In this document: positions 10,721-22,432 of the stretch, piece after piece
How the letters are laid out: every line of letters starts with the position of its first letter
How positions within the stretch are numbered: position 1 is the first letter of the stretch
DNA from: Hirudinaria manillensis
Taxonomy: Eukaryota > Annelida > Clitellata > Hirudinida > Hirudinidae
Direction: 5' to 3'
Assembly: GCA_034509925.1 (NCBI GenBank)
Contig: CM067533.1
Location: 5,772,535 to 5,836,534, forward strand
DNA: 64,000 nucleotides
Notes under the pieces: generated by a model
Seen by the model: only the letters and a program-made list of their open reading frames with translations
What the model was told of the DNA's origin: nothing
The model's database searches: none
Translations under genes and position numbers: made by a program

Positions 10721-12757
10721 TCATTTGTTTGTTTCTAGCCAAGATGGCCTGTCTGAATTTGGTGCTTTGAGCTTGATGCTGAATTGTTTCATGGTTTCTT
10801 CCAGGGCCGTTTGATTTCCAGAGAAATATGATGTGATTGCTTTGTGAAACAGAATCAGCTGTTTATGCATCACCATCACCTGTGAAAGTAAATTGAAAAA
10901 TTAATAATTAATGGGAAATAATTCTCTCTTTGAATAAAATGAAATGGCAACCCACCCTGTTCTCGTCCAGAAACTTCATCTTGATGGCCACATCCGATCT
11001 GAGATTCTCAAACTTCTCCTTGTGCACAAGATATCTCTGCTGTGCATCATTTAGCTTCTGTGTCTGAGAAGCATCTCTTGGGGAGATTTGAAGAGATTCC
11101 ACGTCCATCCTATAGGCATCGTATTCCACCCTGAAAAATAGTTAATAACATTAAGTTTATCATAGCATTATATGTTGAAACATTTTTGTTAGTCCATTGC
11201 TATAGATCCAGCTTGTGACAATGCAAGTTGGATTGCAAATCTGACTTTTGCTTTTGAGTTAATTTAGTTTATTTATTTACTTAAAGACCAGATTAAATAC
11301 TATTGACAGAAAGAATGTTTGGAGAACTTCCAAACTTCATTGCATTTATATTTTCTAAATTCTTATTTTATTTATATCTGAGCTTAGATTGTGAGATTAT
11401 GCACGCATGAGATGTAAAAATGAGAAAAAGGCTTGGAAAAGATTCTGATGATATGGTGCTTTTCAAATGTAGTACATTTGGACAAAGTTTAAGCAAATAT
11501 TATATTATATTATATTATATTATATAAATATATACCTGGCAGATTCGTAATGCTTAATAGTAATGAGGGTATCATCGATAGTCTTGTTGCACAGTGTGTT
11601 CAGACTTGATATGAAGAAGTTCAGGGCCCCTTCCAAAAGATTATAAATGTTAATATAAATTCTTAGTCAACTTTGGGTGAAAACAAAAAATAAATTACAA
11701 TTACTTAGCAACTATATTAATTATAATGTAGGACTGAATTACCCTTTTAGCCAATTTTATCAAATAAGATATAGCTAATCTCTTTAAAAACCAACCCAGC
11801 AATGTATCTCCATTCTTGCACAGAACCCTTTGAGTCTCGCAATTGTAAGTGAATTCCTCGTGAAGTTCGGGATTCTTCTGCGACAATTGACTGAACGCAT
11901 CCCCGAGTAACTTCTGGGTTTGTATTACCTTTGAGGAGATTCATTTAATTCAGATTGATCATTATTTATATATATATATAAACAAATAAAACATTAATAT
12001 AGAACATTTATAATATCATATTTATATATTATAAATTATTATAAATAATTATCAAATCCAATAGTCAACTGGTTATTTGTCCAAAATTTTGAAAGAGACA
12101 GTGTGAAACCTGTGTGAAGTGCTGACAGAGTGATTTGGCCAACTTCAGTAAATTCAGATATTTTTGCTGTGTTTCCCTCAACAATTCAATTTGCCCCTCC
12201 AATTCAGAGTCCACAGTTCTGGTAGCATGCCCAAGTTTTTCTGACAATAATTGCTTTGTGAATTTGTATGTGTTAAAAGACCAAGCCTTTAGGACATCTA
12301 TTTTGGATTGAGGCGACAACATCTGAGATGGTGACAATTTAGTCCCACTATTCCCCTCCAAGCTTCCATCAGGGCTTGATAGAGGAATGTTGCTGGAGGC
12401 TGAATTGATAAGATTTTTAGATTAAAAATAACATTGAATTCACAGGCATATAAATAAATTAAGTAAATCCACTAAATATGGAAAATGTGTTAGAATGATC
12501 CAGGATTTATCTATTTCACATCTCAAAATTTTCATACCTGGAGGAACAACTGAATTTCTTGTTGTTGCAGTGTCAGAGGCTGAAAGAGTGTTGGGTCTGC
12601 CTTGAGATAATCCATCAGCTAAACGTGAGTTGCCTGGCAAAACTACTTCTTTCAACTCTCTCGATATTTCTTCAATGTCTTCATCTTCATCATCTTCACC
12701 AAAATTTCTAGTATGCTGTCCGTTATTCATGATTTCTGACAGACCATTTATTGACAT
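10721..12757 (-). CDS. Arfaptin (AH/BAR-domain Arf/Arl/Rac effector)
   Basis: Six exons: 12757-12538, 12399-12110, 11928-11796, 11629-11536, 11130-10956 and 10879-10721. They are all in phase and give 356 residues (human paralogues are about 341-373). The acidic N-terminus ([10 protein letters not shown]) is followed by the arfaptin-homology/BAR region. Diagnostic segments are [96 protein letters not shown] and [19 protein letters not shown]. Arfaptins are crescent dimers that bind Arl1/Arf-GTP and PI4P at the trans-Golgi and help form secretory carriers. The start is the first ATG of a clean open frame with an acceptable length. The neighbour upstream, coatomer zeta, is on the same strand 1.4 kb away, too far to suggest shared transcription. 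Confidence 0.95.
11498..11533. repeat. (TTATA)n microsatellite beside an arfaptin splice donor
   Basis: Five to six copies of a TTATA unit, merging into TATATA, lie in arfaptin intron 4 directly next to the donor of exon 4 (GTATATATTT on the minus strand). Length changes here could affect splicing of that short exon. Confidence 0.7.
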
Positions 12758-14169
12758 CTAAATGGGACGCATACATATAAATATGGGAGAAAAAATAATC
12801 CGAAGTACCAAGAAAAACGCAAAAGTAAGCAATAGAGCCAATAACATTAATTATAATGTAATATAAAAATTCAAAGGACTGAGAGTTAAGGGCATTCATA
12901 ATGACGAATATAATAACCGATAAAGGTACATTATCGTAAAAAAAAACAAGTTTTAACTGAAAGTACGGGCAACAACCAATAGTTTAACCCTAAATTCCAA
13001 CGATGCTGCCAAATCGACTCCAATCGACAAGTATTTCTAAGCGACCATCTTGTCACGAAGCGCTTGACACGTAAAATCAGAAAAGGAAATTAGTCACATA
13101 TATTGAAAACATTCAAGGCTTTATTAATAAAAGTCCTATGCCATTGTTTATAGTTATCTGTTAAATAATTCTTGAAAAATGTGTCTCTGACAGGTAATGC
13201 AGTGCAAGTCATAAGGTGGGGACTCACGTTTTTTAACTATACTTTTGCTGATATATATATATAACAAGACAAACTTCACTCTAAATCACTATATTATATA
13301 TATATATATAAAGTTATTGTTATGTTACGTAGATGCTCATTTTAGCTACCAGGAGATATTAATTTCATTGATATCAAACAACTATATTTTGTGATTTACG
13401 AAGAAATGTTACGATAACAAGTGGTAATCAGGGCAAAACTTTTTCCGGTTAGAACAAACGCTTAAAATACAAAATAAAGTCAATAATATGCCTTGTCACC
13501 CTTTAATGGAATTACATCCTGATTTTGATATTTCATTGATTCCAAGGGTTTCAGCCTCTAGTCGTCAAATTTTATCCACTCCCAGAGTTTTTTAATTGAA
13601 ATATTTGAAACTTTGAGCAAAGATATGTTATAATTTTTCAGAAAACCAAAAACGTAAAATTCTAGCCTCGGTCCCAAGCTTATGACAGGCAGTTTAGGTC
13701 AAGCTCCAAAAAATCTGTTCTCAAATAAATATCGTTCATGCTCGATTATGACGTAACTACTGTCCTCCTAATGGCTGATTACTAGAGAAAAAGACTTGGG
13801 AGCTAATTAGGTAGTGGTGCTTGGTCAAGGATGGGAACACAAACTCAACTTTAGCAAAAGACCCAAAGACCGTATCCAAATGATAAACAAGACAAACTTC
13901 ATCCTAAATCACTATATTTAACTACTTCCCCAAGAAAATTTTAATAAAGTGTGCCCAAACCAAACCATATGCTGTACTTGATTCAAGACTCCACAGCAGA
14001 ATTAGCAATTGTTATTAAGGCATTATTAGCAAGCCACTTTATAAACTTTTTTGACAAAGGGAGACATGGACTTCTACCTTTTAATGAAACATAATTTAAT
14101 ATTTGATTTGACATAGAAAAACTGAAACATGGAATTATCTGGACTTCAACAGAAATTATTCACTAGAAA
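12758..14169. other. Gap between arfaptin start and coatomer zeta 3' end
   Basis: This holds the arfaptin promoter at its left side. A YY1-like AAGATGG (minus strand, at about 13045-13055, followed by TCGCT) could mark a start site. Two short TATATA runs lie near 13250-13260 and 13290-13310. The sequence ACAAGACAAACTTCA(C/T) C/T CTAAATCACTATATT occurs twice (near 13265 and 13888), a short dispersed repeat. No coding frame is recognised. Confidence 0.5.
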
Positions 14170-15789
14170 TTATTTTAGCAGCGACCATTTGATTTGTTCT
14201 CTTGCAGATTGCAAAACCTAAAATGAATAAATAAAAACAAGTTTAAATTTATTATGAGTACATTTAAAATAAATTCAAAAGTAATCAATGTTTCTCACAG
14301 ATGCCATAGTTTGCTCTCCCAAAGGAAGATCATCTGATCTTGAGGAAACTCTCTGAGAAGCAATCATTGGATCTGATTCCAAGATGATGCTACAAAAGAT
14401 GAGTGGGAAATAAACATTAAATAACTGCAATAATAATTAAATCACATCAACTTAATAACTAAAATCAATGTAATCACTACTTAAAGCTTCAATTACACTT
14501 GAACATTTTTGTGATATTATACATAAAAATCACTAAAAATGCCAACAATATTCAGTGCTGTAACTAAGAACTTAACCACTGACAAAAAAATCTTTGAATT
14601 GTAAAACCATTGAAGCAAAAAGGTATTTGAAGAACGAAGAATTGAATGCAGATGAAGCCAAACTTGGGGAATAGTCAAAAGCAATATTAATAATCTATTT
14701 TAAATAACAAGATGAGCAGGCATCAGCATCTCTAAAACATACAACAGAAACATATGGAAGAGAAATAAATCAAGTAGAAATAGAATAAGATACAAAAATA
14801 AGACATAATCACCTAAAATTCATTAAAAAAACAAACTCAGAACGTGATTTTAGAACGAACCCATCGTCGCAAATTTCATCGATGATCTGAAACACTCCGT
14901 CCATGTTGTCAAGGAGAGCCTTCTTCTCCACATTCTTCCTGAGCATGTAGTTGAGAGAATCATACAGACAATTCAGAACACTGACAAGAATGAGCTGAAT
15001 TGAACAAAAATATAGAATATTAATGTCAAATGTGCAAATTATTATAATTTATTTGTTACCAACATTTGTAATTTAAGATTTTGATCACATCACTTATATA
15101 AAGCTTTTCGAATAGCTTCAAATTTAATTGTTTTCTAAGCATTCCTAATCACAATAACTATGTAAACCAAATACCTCATTTTCCTGAAGACCACCAATGA
15201 CATAGAAGATGAGGTCCACACTGCTTCGATAAACACAGGTGAGTCTGTCTAGCATGATAATCTCAGCTAAAATTAAAAAATTAACTTTCATACAGAGTCA
15301 ATTCTTTCGTTGATTGCATCATACCATTGGCACGGTGAGTTCTAGAAAACAAATTCTTTTCAAAAGCTTTTTGCTCTTTTAGTGAATTGAATGTGTTGTC
15401 ATAGTACTGTCAAAATAATTGAGACCATTAGAAAATTGAAACTAATTATTCATATAAAATGTTATTACATACTTTGCCTATTACACGATTCCCATCATTA
15501 TCCAGAATAAGAATGGCTTTGATAGTGTACAGAGAGGGTTCCTTTTCATGAAATTAAACAATTAGATATAATTATAATTTATGAGGGCAGAAACCACAAC
15601 GGATTTTTCCATAAACCGCATATCTTTTAGCAAAATATAGTCATTTAACTCAATACGAGCAAAATTGGAACAGTTTCTGTCAGTCTTCATGTACAGGACA
15701 CAATAGCAAACGAATTGAATCTAGATAATTGAAGCAAGTAACTTAATTCATTTTCACAACAAATTAATAACCAGTCGGACAGGATCCAT
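14170..15789 (-). CDS. COPZ1: Coatomer subunit zeta (COPI, zeta-COP)
   Basis: Seven exons: 15789-15772, 15541-15473, 15406-15325, 15266-15175, 14994-14861, 14389-14299 and 14217-14170. They are in phase and encode 177 residues, exactly the usual zeta-COP length. The short first exon MDPVRL joins to [19 protein letters not shown]. Other diagnostic stretches are [71 protein letters not shown] and [14 protein letters not shown]. The protein is a longin-fold adaptin-small-chain-like subunit that pairs with gamma-COP in the F-subcomplex of coatomer for Golgi-to-ER vesicle budding. Introns range from about 60 to 470 bp. The gene appears intact and conserved. Confidence 0.96.
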
Positions 15790-18700
15790 TTCTGAATCAA
15801 TAGGTAGGAGTATCGCCGGGCGATAAGACTATACGCTGGAATTCCATAAATCATTTGTGGAACAAGGACTTAGCTTCAACATTTGTAAATTGTTAATTAA
15901 GGCATATTAATAATTTTACAAGAATTATATATTATTAGTCTTTACTTTGTTATTCTCAGAAAGGTAAGAAGCATAACTTTCAAAAGTTTAAAGCAACATT
16001 CCACTAGATTTTTTTTAAACCAAAGTAACAAAGATAATTGAAATTTATTTATATATAATTTAAATAATTTGTTTTTAAAAAAATTCCACAAAGTTGAGCC
16101 TCCCGAGATACGTGTACATCCAGGTAGGCAACAGTTAGAAACAATTTCTTTAAAATAAACCGTAATAAGTAATAGTAATTCTATATATTTTTGTAAGACA
16201 ATTTTCCATTGTCATCGTATCTTATTGTATGTATATTCGTATCTGCTAACTGGCGATTAAAATATAAATAATAAAGTTGAAAATGGTAATTTTAATTCGT
16301 GAATACATTTATTTTATTTAATTGCGTTTATGTCACCTAGATTTCGGTAGAAAATAATATGATACCATTAATCGATGATTTTAAATTAGCAAGTAAATAT
16401 TTAAGTAGTCCTATCAAGTGGACCAGTACTTAAGATAAGTTAAAAACACTCCATTTTATAGAAAACAAAACATTAAAAAAACCGGTCAGGAAAGTTGAGT
16501 AACGAAGCCACAAAAAATGCTAGAATAATATTGACGAAGAGGGAGAAAGAGGAACAGAGAGCACCCCTTAAGGCATCCAAAGCTTCGAGAAGGGAAGACC
16601 TTTAACCCCAATAGTTTTCTCCAAGAAACTATTAACGTCATATCCTCATATCATAATACTTTCTTTTGTTTTAATACTATCATGACTTTCTTTTTAAATA
16701 GAATTATTCGATGATCAGATGTTATCAAATCCTTCTATAAAAGTTGTGCTGCAATAAATTCTGCGAATTCAGGACAGGAATAATACTGCGTTATAATATT
16801 GCAACTCATTGGTCTTCGGTTTTACTTAAATGTATAACTTCCTGAGAATAATACAATAATGTCATCCACTCCAGAAGCTTTTTTGCAATTATTTTTTAAC
16901 AATTTTATATAATAAACAATAAATTTCAAGGTCCGCAATGGTTTCGAAACTTGACACAAGCTCTATGAAATACCGTATTAAAATTATGGCTTTGGAATAA
17001 ATGGGGAATAAATAAATGGATGTTGACCAAGTGGAGACCAAAGCAAACTAACCAGCTGACCTCTCTTGGTGACCTTCTCACCAACCCTTGCCTCTCAAAC
17101 CTGAGAAGCTGTGGAAAACCAAAAACAATTTGTTCCTCTTGAGTTAGATTTTGTCCATCAGTTTTCCAGGTGCCGAACACAAAAATAAGTCATACAAATT
17201 TGACTCTTGTTGCGATTGAAGTTTATGTTTAAAAGTTTAAATCAAAAAGAATCAAATATTGTATTTCAACTTTAATTTCCTAATTTAATTCAATATTCAA
17301 TACAAATACTCGATTTGTTCTAAATCAAATAAATGTCTCTTCCTCGTAAAATCACATAAAAATTTGAAAAAAAGGTGATCATTTATAAAAACATCAGTTG
17401 AATAATCAATGAATGTGCTCAAAAAGGGCACGCGTTTTGTTTAGCTTTTATCCTTGTTCATTGTGCAAAAAATTCTGTTGTGCAGTAAACCGTAAAACTT
17501 CACCTATTAGATTGTTTAACTTTTCTGGTGGCCTTCATTCGAACCAAATCCATGACGGCATAGGTTCGTCAAGGTTGATTCTGAAGAGTGTGATCAATAG
17601 TAAACATATTTTTTTCAGAAACGGGTGTGAACAAGCACTTGAAAACACTTATTTCAGTCACGAGTTATTGAAAATGTCTGCTTTGTTTGTAAGCCATCAA
17701 TTTCTAACCCCAACTTATTACAATTAGTTGGATTGTATAACGTTACAAAATGTGGATTTAAGGCCTTAGCTAAGTTGAAAATGTTAATTTTTTTTAGAGA
17801 AAAAGTTGTACCAAGTCGTGCTTTGACCGAATCAAAAATGAATCCCATTTTGAAGAGTTCTTATAAGAATGAATAATGAAGAAATTCACGATTCACCCCT
17901 AATTTTTCATGTTTTCCTTCCTTGTTTCCATGGAATGCCATCAACGCCATCTCTCGAGAGAACGCCGAGAGCTTTTGTGGAATGAACGGTCGACGTGTTG
18001 TGACAATTTATATTTCGAGAGCTTCATGCGACCACCTGAACGCAGTCGAGAGTCAAAAGCTCCTCTCACCTTTGATCGTTCAGCCTGATCCGAGCACCAA
18101 TCAAATCTCCCGTTACAAATTAAATTGCGCTAAAGTACAGAAAAAGTACAGTGTCGTACAGAAATAAAAAAAAAACAATGCATTAAAAAAATCCCCCCAA
18201 CATATTTGCGTTTAAATAAAACATAGAATCACGACACTTTCAATCTGCCCTCGACTAAAATCGTGGTCATTCAACAACTACGATGTCCCCGATTCAAAAA
18301 TCACTCAAACATTAAACGTTACTCAGCATTCGTAAGAAGAAAAACACAACACTTTTATGCGTCAGAACGAACAATTGAGAAAAGTCTAAAGATTAAAAAC
18401 AAAATGTCCAAGTCGAGAAGAAGAGAGAGAGAGACTGAGACTGAGAGAAAGATACTCGAGCAATTGTGATGAGAGACTTTTGATGAACTTTCTGCGCTGT
18501 TGCGTCTCCATGAGTAGCGCCTGCCTAGCGCCATATTGACCAATATTTCACCTCAAATGCGATCTTTTGATCGGACTGGTTTGACAGTCTGCAAACACAA
18601 GCACTCATCGACCACAAAGCCAGACGTGTTATCAACACTTAAGAGCGCCAAAATGAATGCGCTCCATTCCCTCCCTTGAGCATCTCCCAACTGAAACGTC

Positions 18701-20191
18701 TGCTTTTAAAAATATCAAATATATTATTATTATTAAGAATATAAAATATAAACTAAATATAAGCTAAAAGGATAAAATATATCTAGTAAAAACGTAAAAT
18801 ACATTGAGCATATTTTTACATTTTAAAGTATATTAGGTATGTTAATCAAAAATATATTATGTTATGTAATTATATTGCTTTTATTAGCATTATACTGCGC
18901 ATCTTTTATTACAAGAACCCATTATTCTGAGAGTATCATGAGAAAAAATAACAAGAATAAAATATTAATCATGCTAATCCCTATTTTTGAGTGGTTCCCC
19001 ATTCACTGACTGCCCGTTGTTGAATACAACTCATTGCAAGTATCAGCGTTTCAAGAACAAGAACTGTCCAGAAACTGAACGCGGTCAACGTAGTAATTGA
19101 CTTTCACGTGGCGTATTCAGTCAACGGGGTCAATTAGTCCGGAAAAGGGGACTGAAACGCCCATGGACGGTATCGCCGTCCACCCTTATGGGTAGGGGGA
19201 GGCAGAGAAATATAAATCAACACGCTTCGATTCGTGCGCGCATCGCCAATGAGCTTAATGAACAATGAAATGGCCGGCGATTCGCTCGAGCGAATAATTA
19301 GCTTAGAATAGCTAATCGAATCCAGTGTTTGTTTAGCCTGCCCCTGATCGGACGAGTAGCCATTGAAGTCGAGTGATGAGCCTCTTACTGGGGTCCAATC
19401 ATTGCCACGGCCGAACAATCGCATCAAAGCGAGGAGGGGTTCGATGGTCAGCCCTGACCACTCGAGGATCGGGGGTTCACCAAGGTCCTTCATCGAATGG
19501 TCAGTCACATTTGCATTCAGAAGCTCTTGAAACCGTCCTGAGATTAAAGACCAGTATGTGCAATTTGGAGATTGATTTCTAGAATGATTTCATCTCCGAG
19601 ACATTCTCATTACTTCTTGTTTCAACTTTAATCGGTGGATAAATCTTTGATCGGGGGAAGGAATGTGCGTGTAAGGTACGTTTAAAGGTTAGGCCCTGAA
19701 AGCTATTTACTGCCGTAAATATAAAAATATGGAATAAAAAATTATGCATAAAAAAGTCTATGCACGTGATTCGTTACTAATAACTTCAACATTCACGCAC
19801 ACAACCGTAATGTAACCTGCATAATGCATAATGTTGCATAATCTTGACATTTATATTTTCTGAATGGCACAGAAAGGAAGGAAGAAATAGACATTTTGTG
19901 AATAAATAATTTTATAAAATTAATTATTTGGATTAATTTTCAATGACGTGCGATTAGGTTTTGCAGGCGTCCTGTACATTGCTGATGAGTAATAGCATTG
20001 ACATTCAATAACGTTATCAAAGTAATGATTTTGGCTCAGGCTAAAAATTCTTCAGCTGACTGACAACAGGCTTCTGTTTCTCAAAAGAGCTTTCAAGTGC
20101 GGCTTCAGGTTAATTGGGGGGAAATCGAGGAAACCGGATTCTTGTTAAAATTCAGTTTAAGTTTTTAATTCATTAAACGTTGATTTCGAAA
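15790..20191. other. Intergenic DNA between coatomer zeta and the Toll-like receptor
   Basis: These genes are divergent (zeta -, TLR +), so promoters lie at both ends. No gene is recognised. Frames at 16926-17180 (-, 84 codons), 17413-17727 (+, 104 codons) and 19134-19508 (-, 124 codons) show no family features. GC content rises around 18.4-18.6 and 19.1-19.6 kb. The first of these has the promoter-like motif described at 18529. A GAGA/GACT run lies at about 18420-18455. GCATAA motifs repeat near 19820-19845, about 350 bases before the TLR start. Confidence 0.5.
18529..18540 (-). promoter_or_regulatory. YY1-like motif in a small GC-richer island
   Basis: Read on the minus strand the site is GTCAATATGGCG, preceded by an ATTGG (CCAAT-type) element. 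The identical 12-mer occurs at 44088-44099. YY1-type elements with this ATGGCG core often lie just inside transcription starts in animals. This suggests an unannotated leftward start site, but no downstream gene is recognised. Confidence 0.3.
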
Positions 20192-22432
20192 ATGAACTTC
20201 CACAAGAATACTAAGTGGTCTGTTGATACGTGTTTATCGTTCATTCTGCTTCTCAATGTGACTTCCATCATCGCGTCTCGTCTTCCTGGCCTCGAATCCT
20301 GCCAAGAATACGAGAAAGAGGATGAGAATGTCATCACGATTAAAAACTGTAGTCGGTTTTCCTGCGATTCAACAGACGACAAGTTCTTGCTTGCGGAGAA
20401 GAGCATCAACGAACTACTTTCGAGCGACTTGAAAATAAAGCATTTAACCCTCGATATGGTACCACTCAGGAGTTTAACACCGTCCGTCTGTCAACTGACT
20501 GAACTCGTGAATCTGGACCTTTCCAGCAACTGTCTCGATGCGGTGCCAGTCGGTTGTTTCAAAGATTTCAAGTCGATCGAGAAGATCAGAATCACAAACA
20601 ACAAAGTGGAAGTTCTCCAAAATGGTCTTTTCGACGGTCTCCTAACTTTGAAAAGCGTTGAAATGGAGAGAAATGAAATAAATCATATCGATGAAGAAGT
20701 ATTTTTTAATAAAAGTGGTCTTAGAAATTTGGAAAATTTGATTTTGTATGGCAATAGACTGACAAAAGTTGGTGCCTGGGTGTTCTCATGGCCTCAATCC
20801 TCCAGTGGATTGCATAGGATCGACTTGTCTCACAACTTCATCTCAAAATTTACAAACTCCTTTAACTGGCATTTCAATTGCAAGGCAAAACCAAATAAAT
20901 ATGTGGTGTTTGATATCGATTTGACAAGCAATAGGATCTTATACATTACCGATGTCATTAGACCTTATTTCAAAAACAATGTTGCACTGCTGTGCATGTT
21001 TGGAAAGAAATGGACCGATTTCTCGATAAAGTTGAAAAGCAATCCTTTGGTGTGCGACTGTACTGACTATCACTTCGTAACTCTTAGCTTACATGCCGCT
21101 TACAGTGCCATACTGGACAACGTCCAGTGTAAAAGACCAGTTGAGTTCCAGGATCGCAAACTTCTTAGCGTTCCGCTGGATTCTTTGGTTTGCAAAAACA
21201 CCACGAATTGTGTAGAGGGTTGCCTCTGTATCATTCAACCGTCGAAATCAATGTTCCACGTCAACTGCAACCATTCGTATCGACTCGATGCGCTACCAAA
21301 TTCAATTCCGCCGACGAAACTTCACAAATATTCTCTCAATTTCAGCGGAACGTCTGTGAAGATCATCGAGAAGAAAACGTATTTCGAGAAGACCTTTTAC
21401 TTTGACATCAGCAATTGTAAGATCACATCGATCTCCGGCGAATTCCTAGCTTCGATTAAGCACATGGAGGTCGTCCATCTTCATGGCAACTCGCTGTCAT
21501 CGCTTCCTAGAGATGCCCTACAGAGAGAACATTTTTCTATCAGAGAATTAACACTCTACAGTAACCCGTGGAATTGCAACTGTCAGAATCAGTGGCTAAA
21601 GTCTTGGATCAACAAGTCTAGGAGCATGATCAAATTTCCGGAGAGCATGTACTGCACGGAACCGCATTGGAACAGAGGCAAGAGCATCCTGTCCGTTGAG
21701 GATGCTGACTTCTGCTCCGATCCAAACCTGGCCAAGCAGAATCGAATCGTGATGATGATTCTAATTCCCGTATTCTTCACCGTGTTGTTGGTCATTAGCA
21801 TAGGAGGGCTCGCCTGGAAGTTCAAGGTAGAGATACACGACAAGTTCAGCATCCATCCGTTCGACAGGGACGAATGCAATGACGAGCACATGCTCTACGA
21901 TGTCTTCATCAGTTCCTCGTATCAGGATCGTCTCTTTGCCATCGATCTCGTTAGGACTCTCGAATCGAAAGGATACTGCGTCTGCTACCACGAGAAAGAT
22001 TTCATAAGCGGACCTACGATAGCCAGCAACATTTGCAGAGCGGTGGTCTACAGCAAGAGGGTCGTCTGCATCCTCAGCGAGGACTTTTTGAAAAGTCCTT
22101 ACTGCATGTACGAGTTCCAGGTGGCCCTGCACAGGAACATTAAACTGCAGAAGAACAGACTCATTGCCCTTCTGTGCAACTCTTTGACCGTCTGCAGGGA
22201 CACCATGACCGATGAGATGTTTGCCTTCCTCAACTCGCACACCTACGTCGAAATAAAGGAGGGAAACAAGTGGCTGAGCCAGCTCTGCTACAGTCTGACA
22301 GTCAACAAGATTAAGAAGATGGACTACGATTGTAGTCTTCTTGGAAGTTTGAACGGCGAGATCAGTTTTCAGAGATGTGGAAACGCTTCGCCAACCGATG
22401 AACCTTCTCAATCCAGCATCTACGCTACATAG
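20192..22432 (+). CDS. Toll-like receptor, intronless
   Basis: The 746-residue protein starts at the ATG at 20192 (an upstream TTG only extends the frame). Order of parts: signal peptide about 1-29; ectodomain with leucine-rich repeats to about 250; a cysteine-rich C-flanking cap starting NPLVCDCTDY near 285; an N-flanking cap around CVEGCLC near 339; more LRRs; a second cap NPWNCNCQNQW near 455; one membrane span about 522-545; and a TIR domain about 566-705 beginning YDVFISSSYQ. The inner pair of caps is the multiple-cysteine-cluster (Drosophila Toll-like) arrangement. TIR box 2 reads DFISG rather than the usual DFIPG. It would act at the cell or endosome surface in immune or developmental signalling through MyD88-type adaptors. 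A possible ATTAAA poly(A) signal lies 27 bases after the stop. The single-exon structure contrasts with most neighbours. Confidence 0.95.
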   Translation: MNFHKNTKWSVDTCLSFILLLNVTSIIASRLPGLESCQEYEKEDENVITIKNCSRFSCDSTDDKFLLAEKSINELLSSDLKIKHLTLDMVPLRSLTPSVCQLTELVNLDLSSNCLDAVPVGCFKDFKSIEKIRITNNKVEVLQNGLFDGLLTLKSVEMERNEINHIDEEVFFNKSGLRNLENLILYGNRLTKVGAWVFSWPQSSSGLHRIDLSHNFISKFTNSFNWHFNCKAKPNKYVVFDIDLTSNRILYITDVIRPYFKNNVALLCMFGKKWTDFSIKLKSNPLVCDCTDYHFVTLSLHAAYSAILDNVQCKRPVEFQDRKLLSVPLDSLVCKNTTNCVEGCLCIIQPSKSMFHVNCNHSYRLDALPNSIPPTKLHKYSLNFSGTSVKIIEKKTYFEKTFYFDISNCKITSISGEFLASIKHMEVVHLHGNSLSSLPRDALQREHFSIRELTLYSNPWNCNCQNQWLKSWINKSRSMIKFPESMYCTEPHWNRGKSILSVEDADFCSDPNLAKQNRIVMMILIPVFFTVLLVISIGGLAWKFKVEIHDKFSIHPFDRDECNDEHMLYDVFISSSYQDRLFAIDLVRTLESKGYCVCYHEKDFISGPTIASNICRAVVYSKRVVCILSEDFLKSPYCMYEFQVALHRNIKLQKNRLIALLCNSLTVCRDTMTDEMFAFLNSHTYVEIKEGNKWLSQLCYSLTVNKIKKMDYDCSLLGSLNGEISFQRCGNASPTDEPSQSSIYAT

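Noticed and set aside
21761-22411. 216-codon minus-strand frame opposite the Toll-like receptor
   Set aside because: It is a shadow of the TIR and transmembrane coding region, with no family features of its own.
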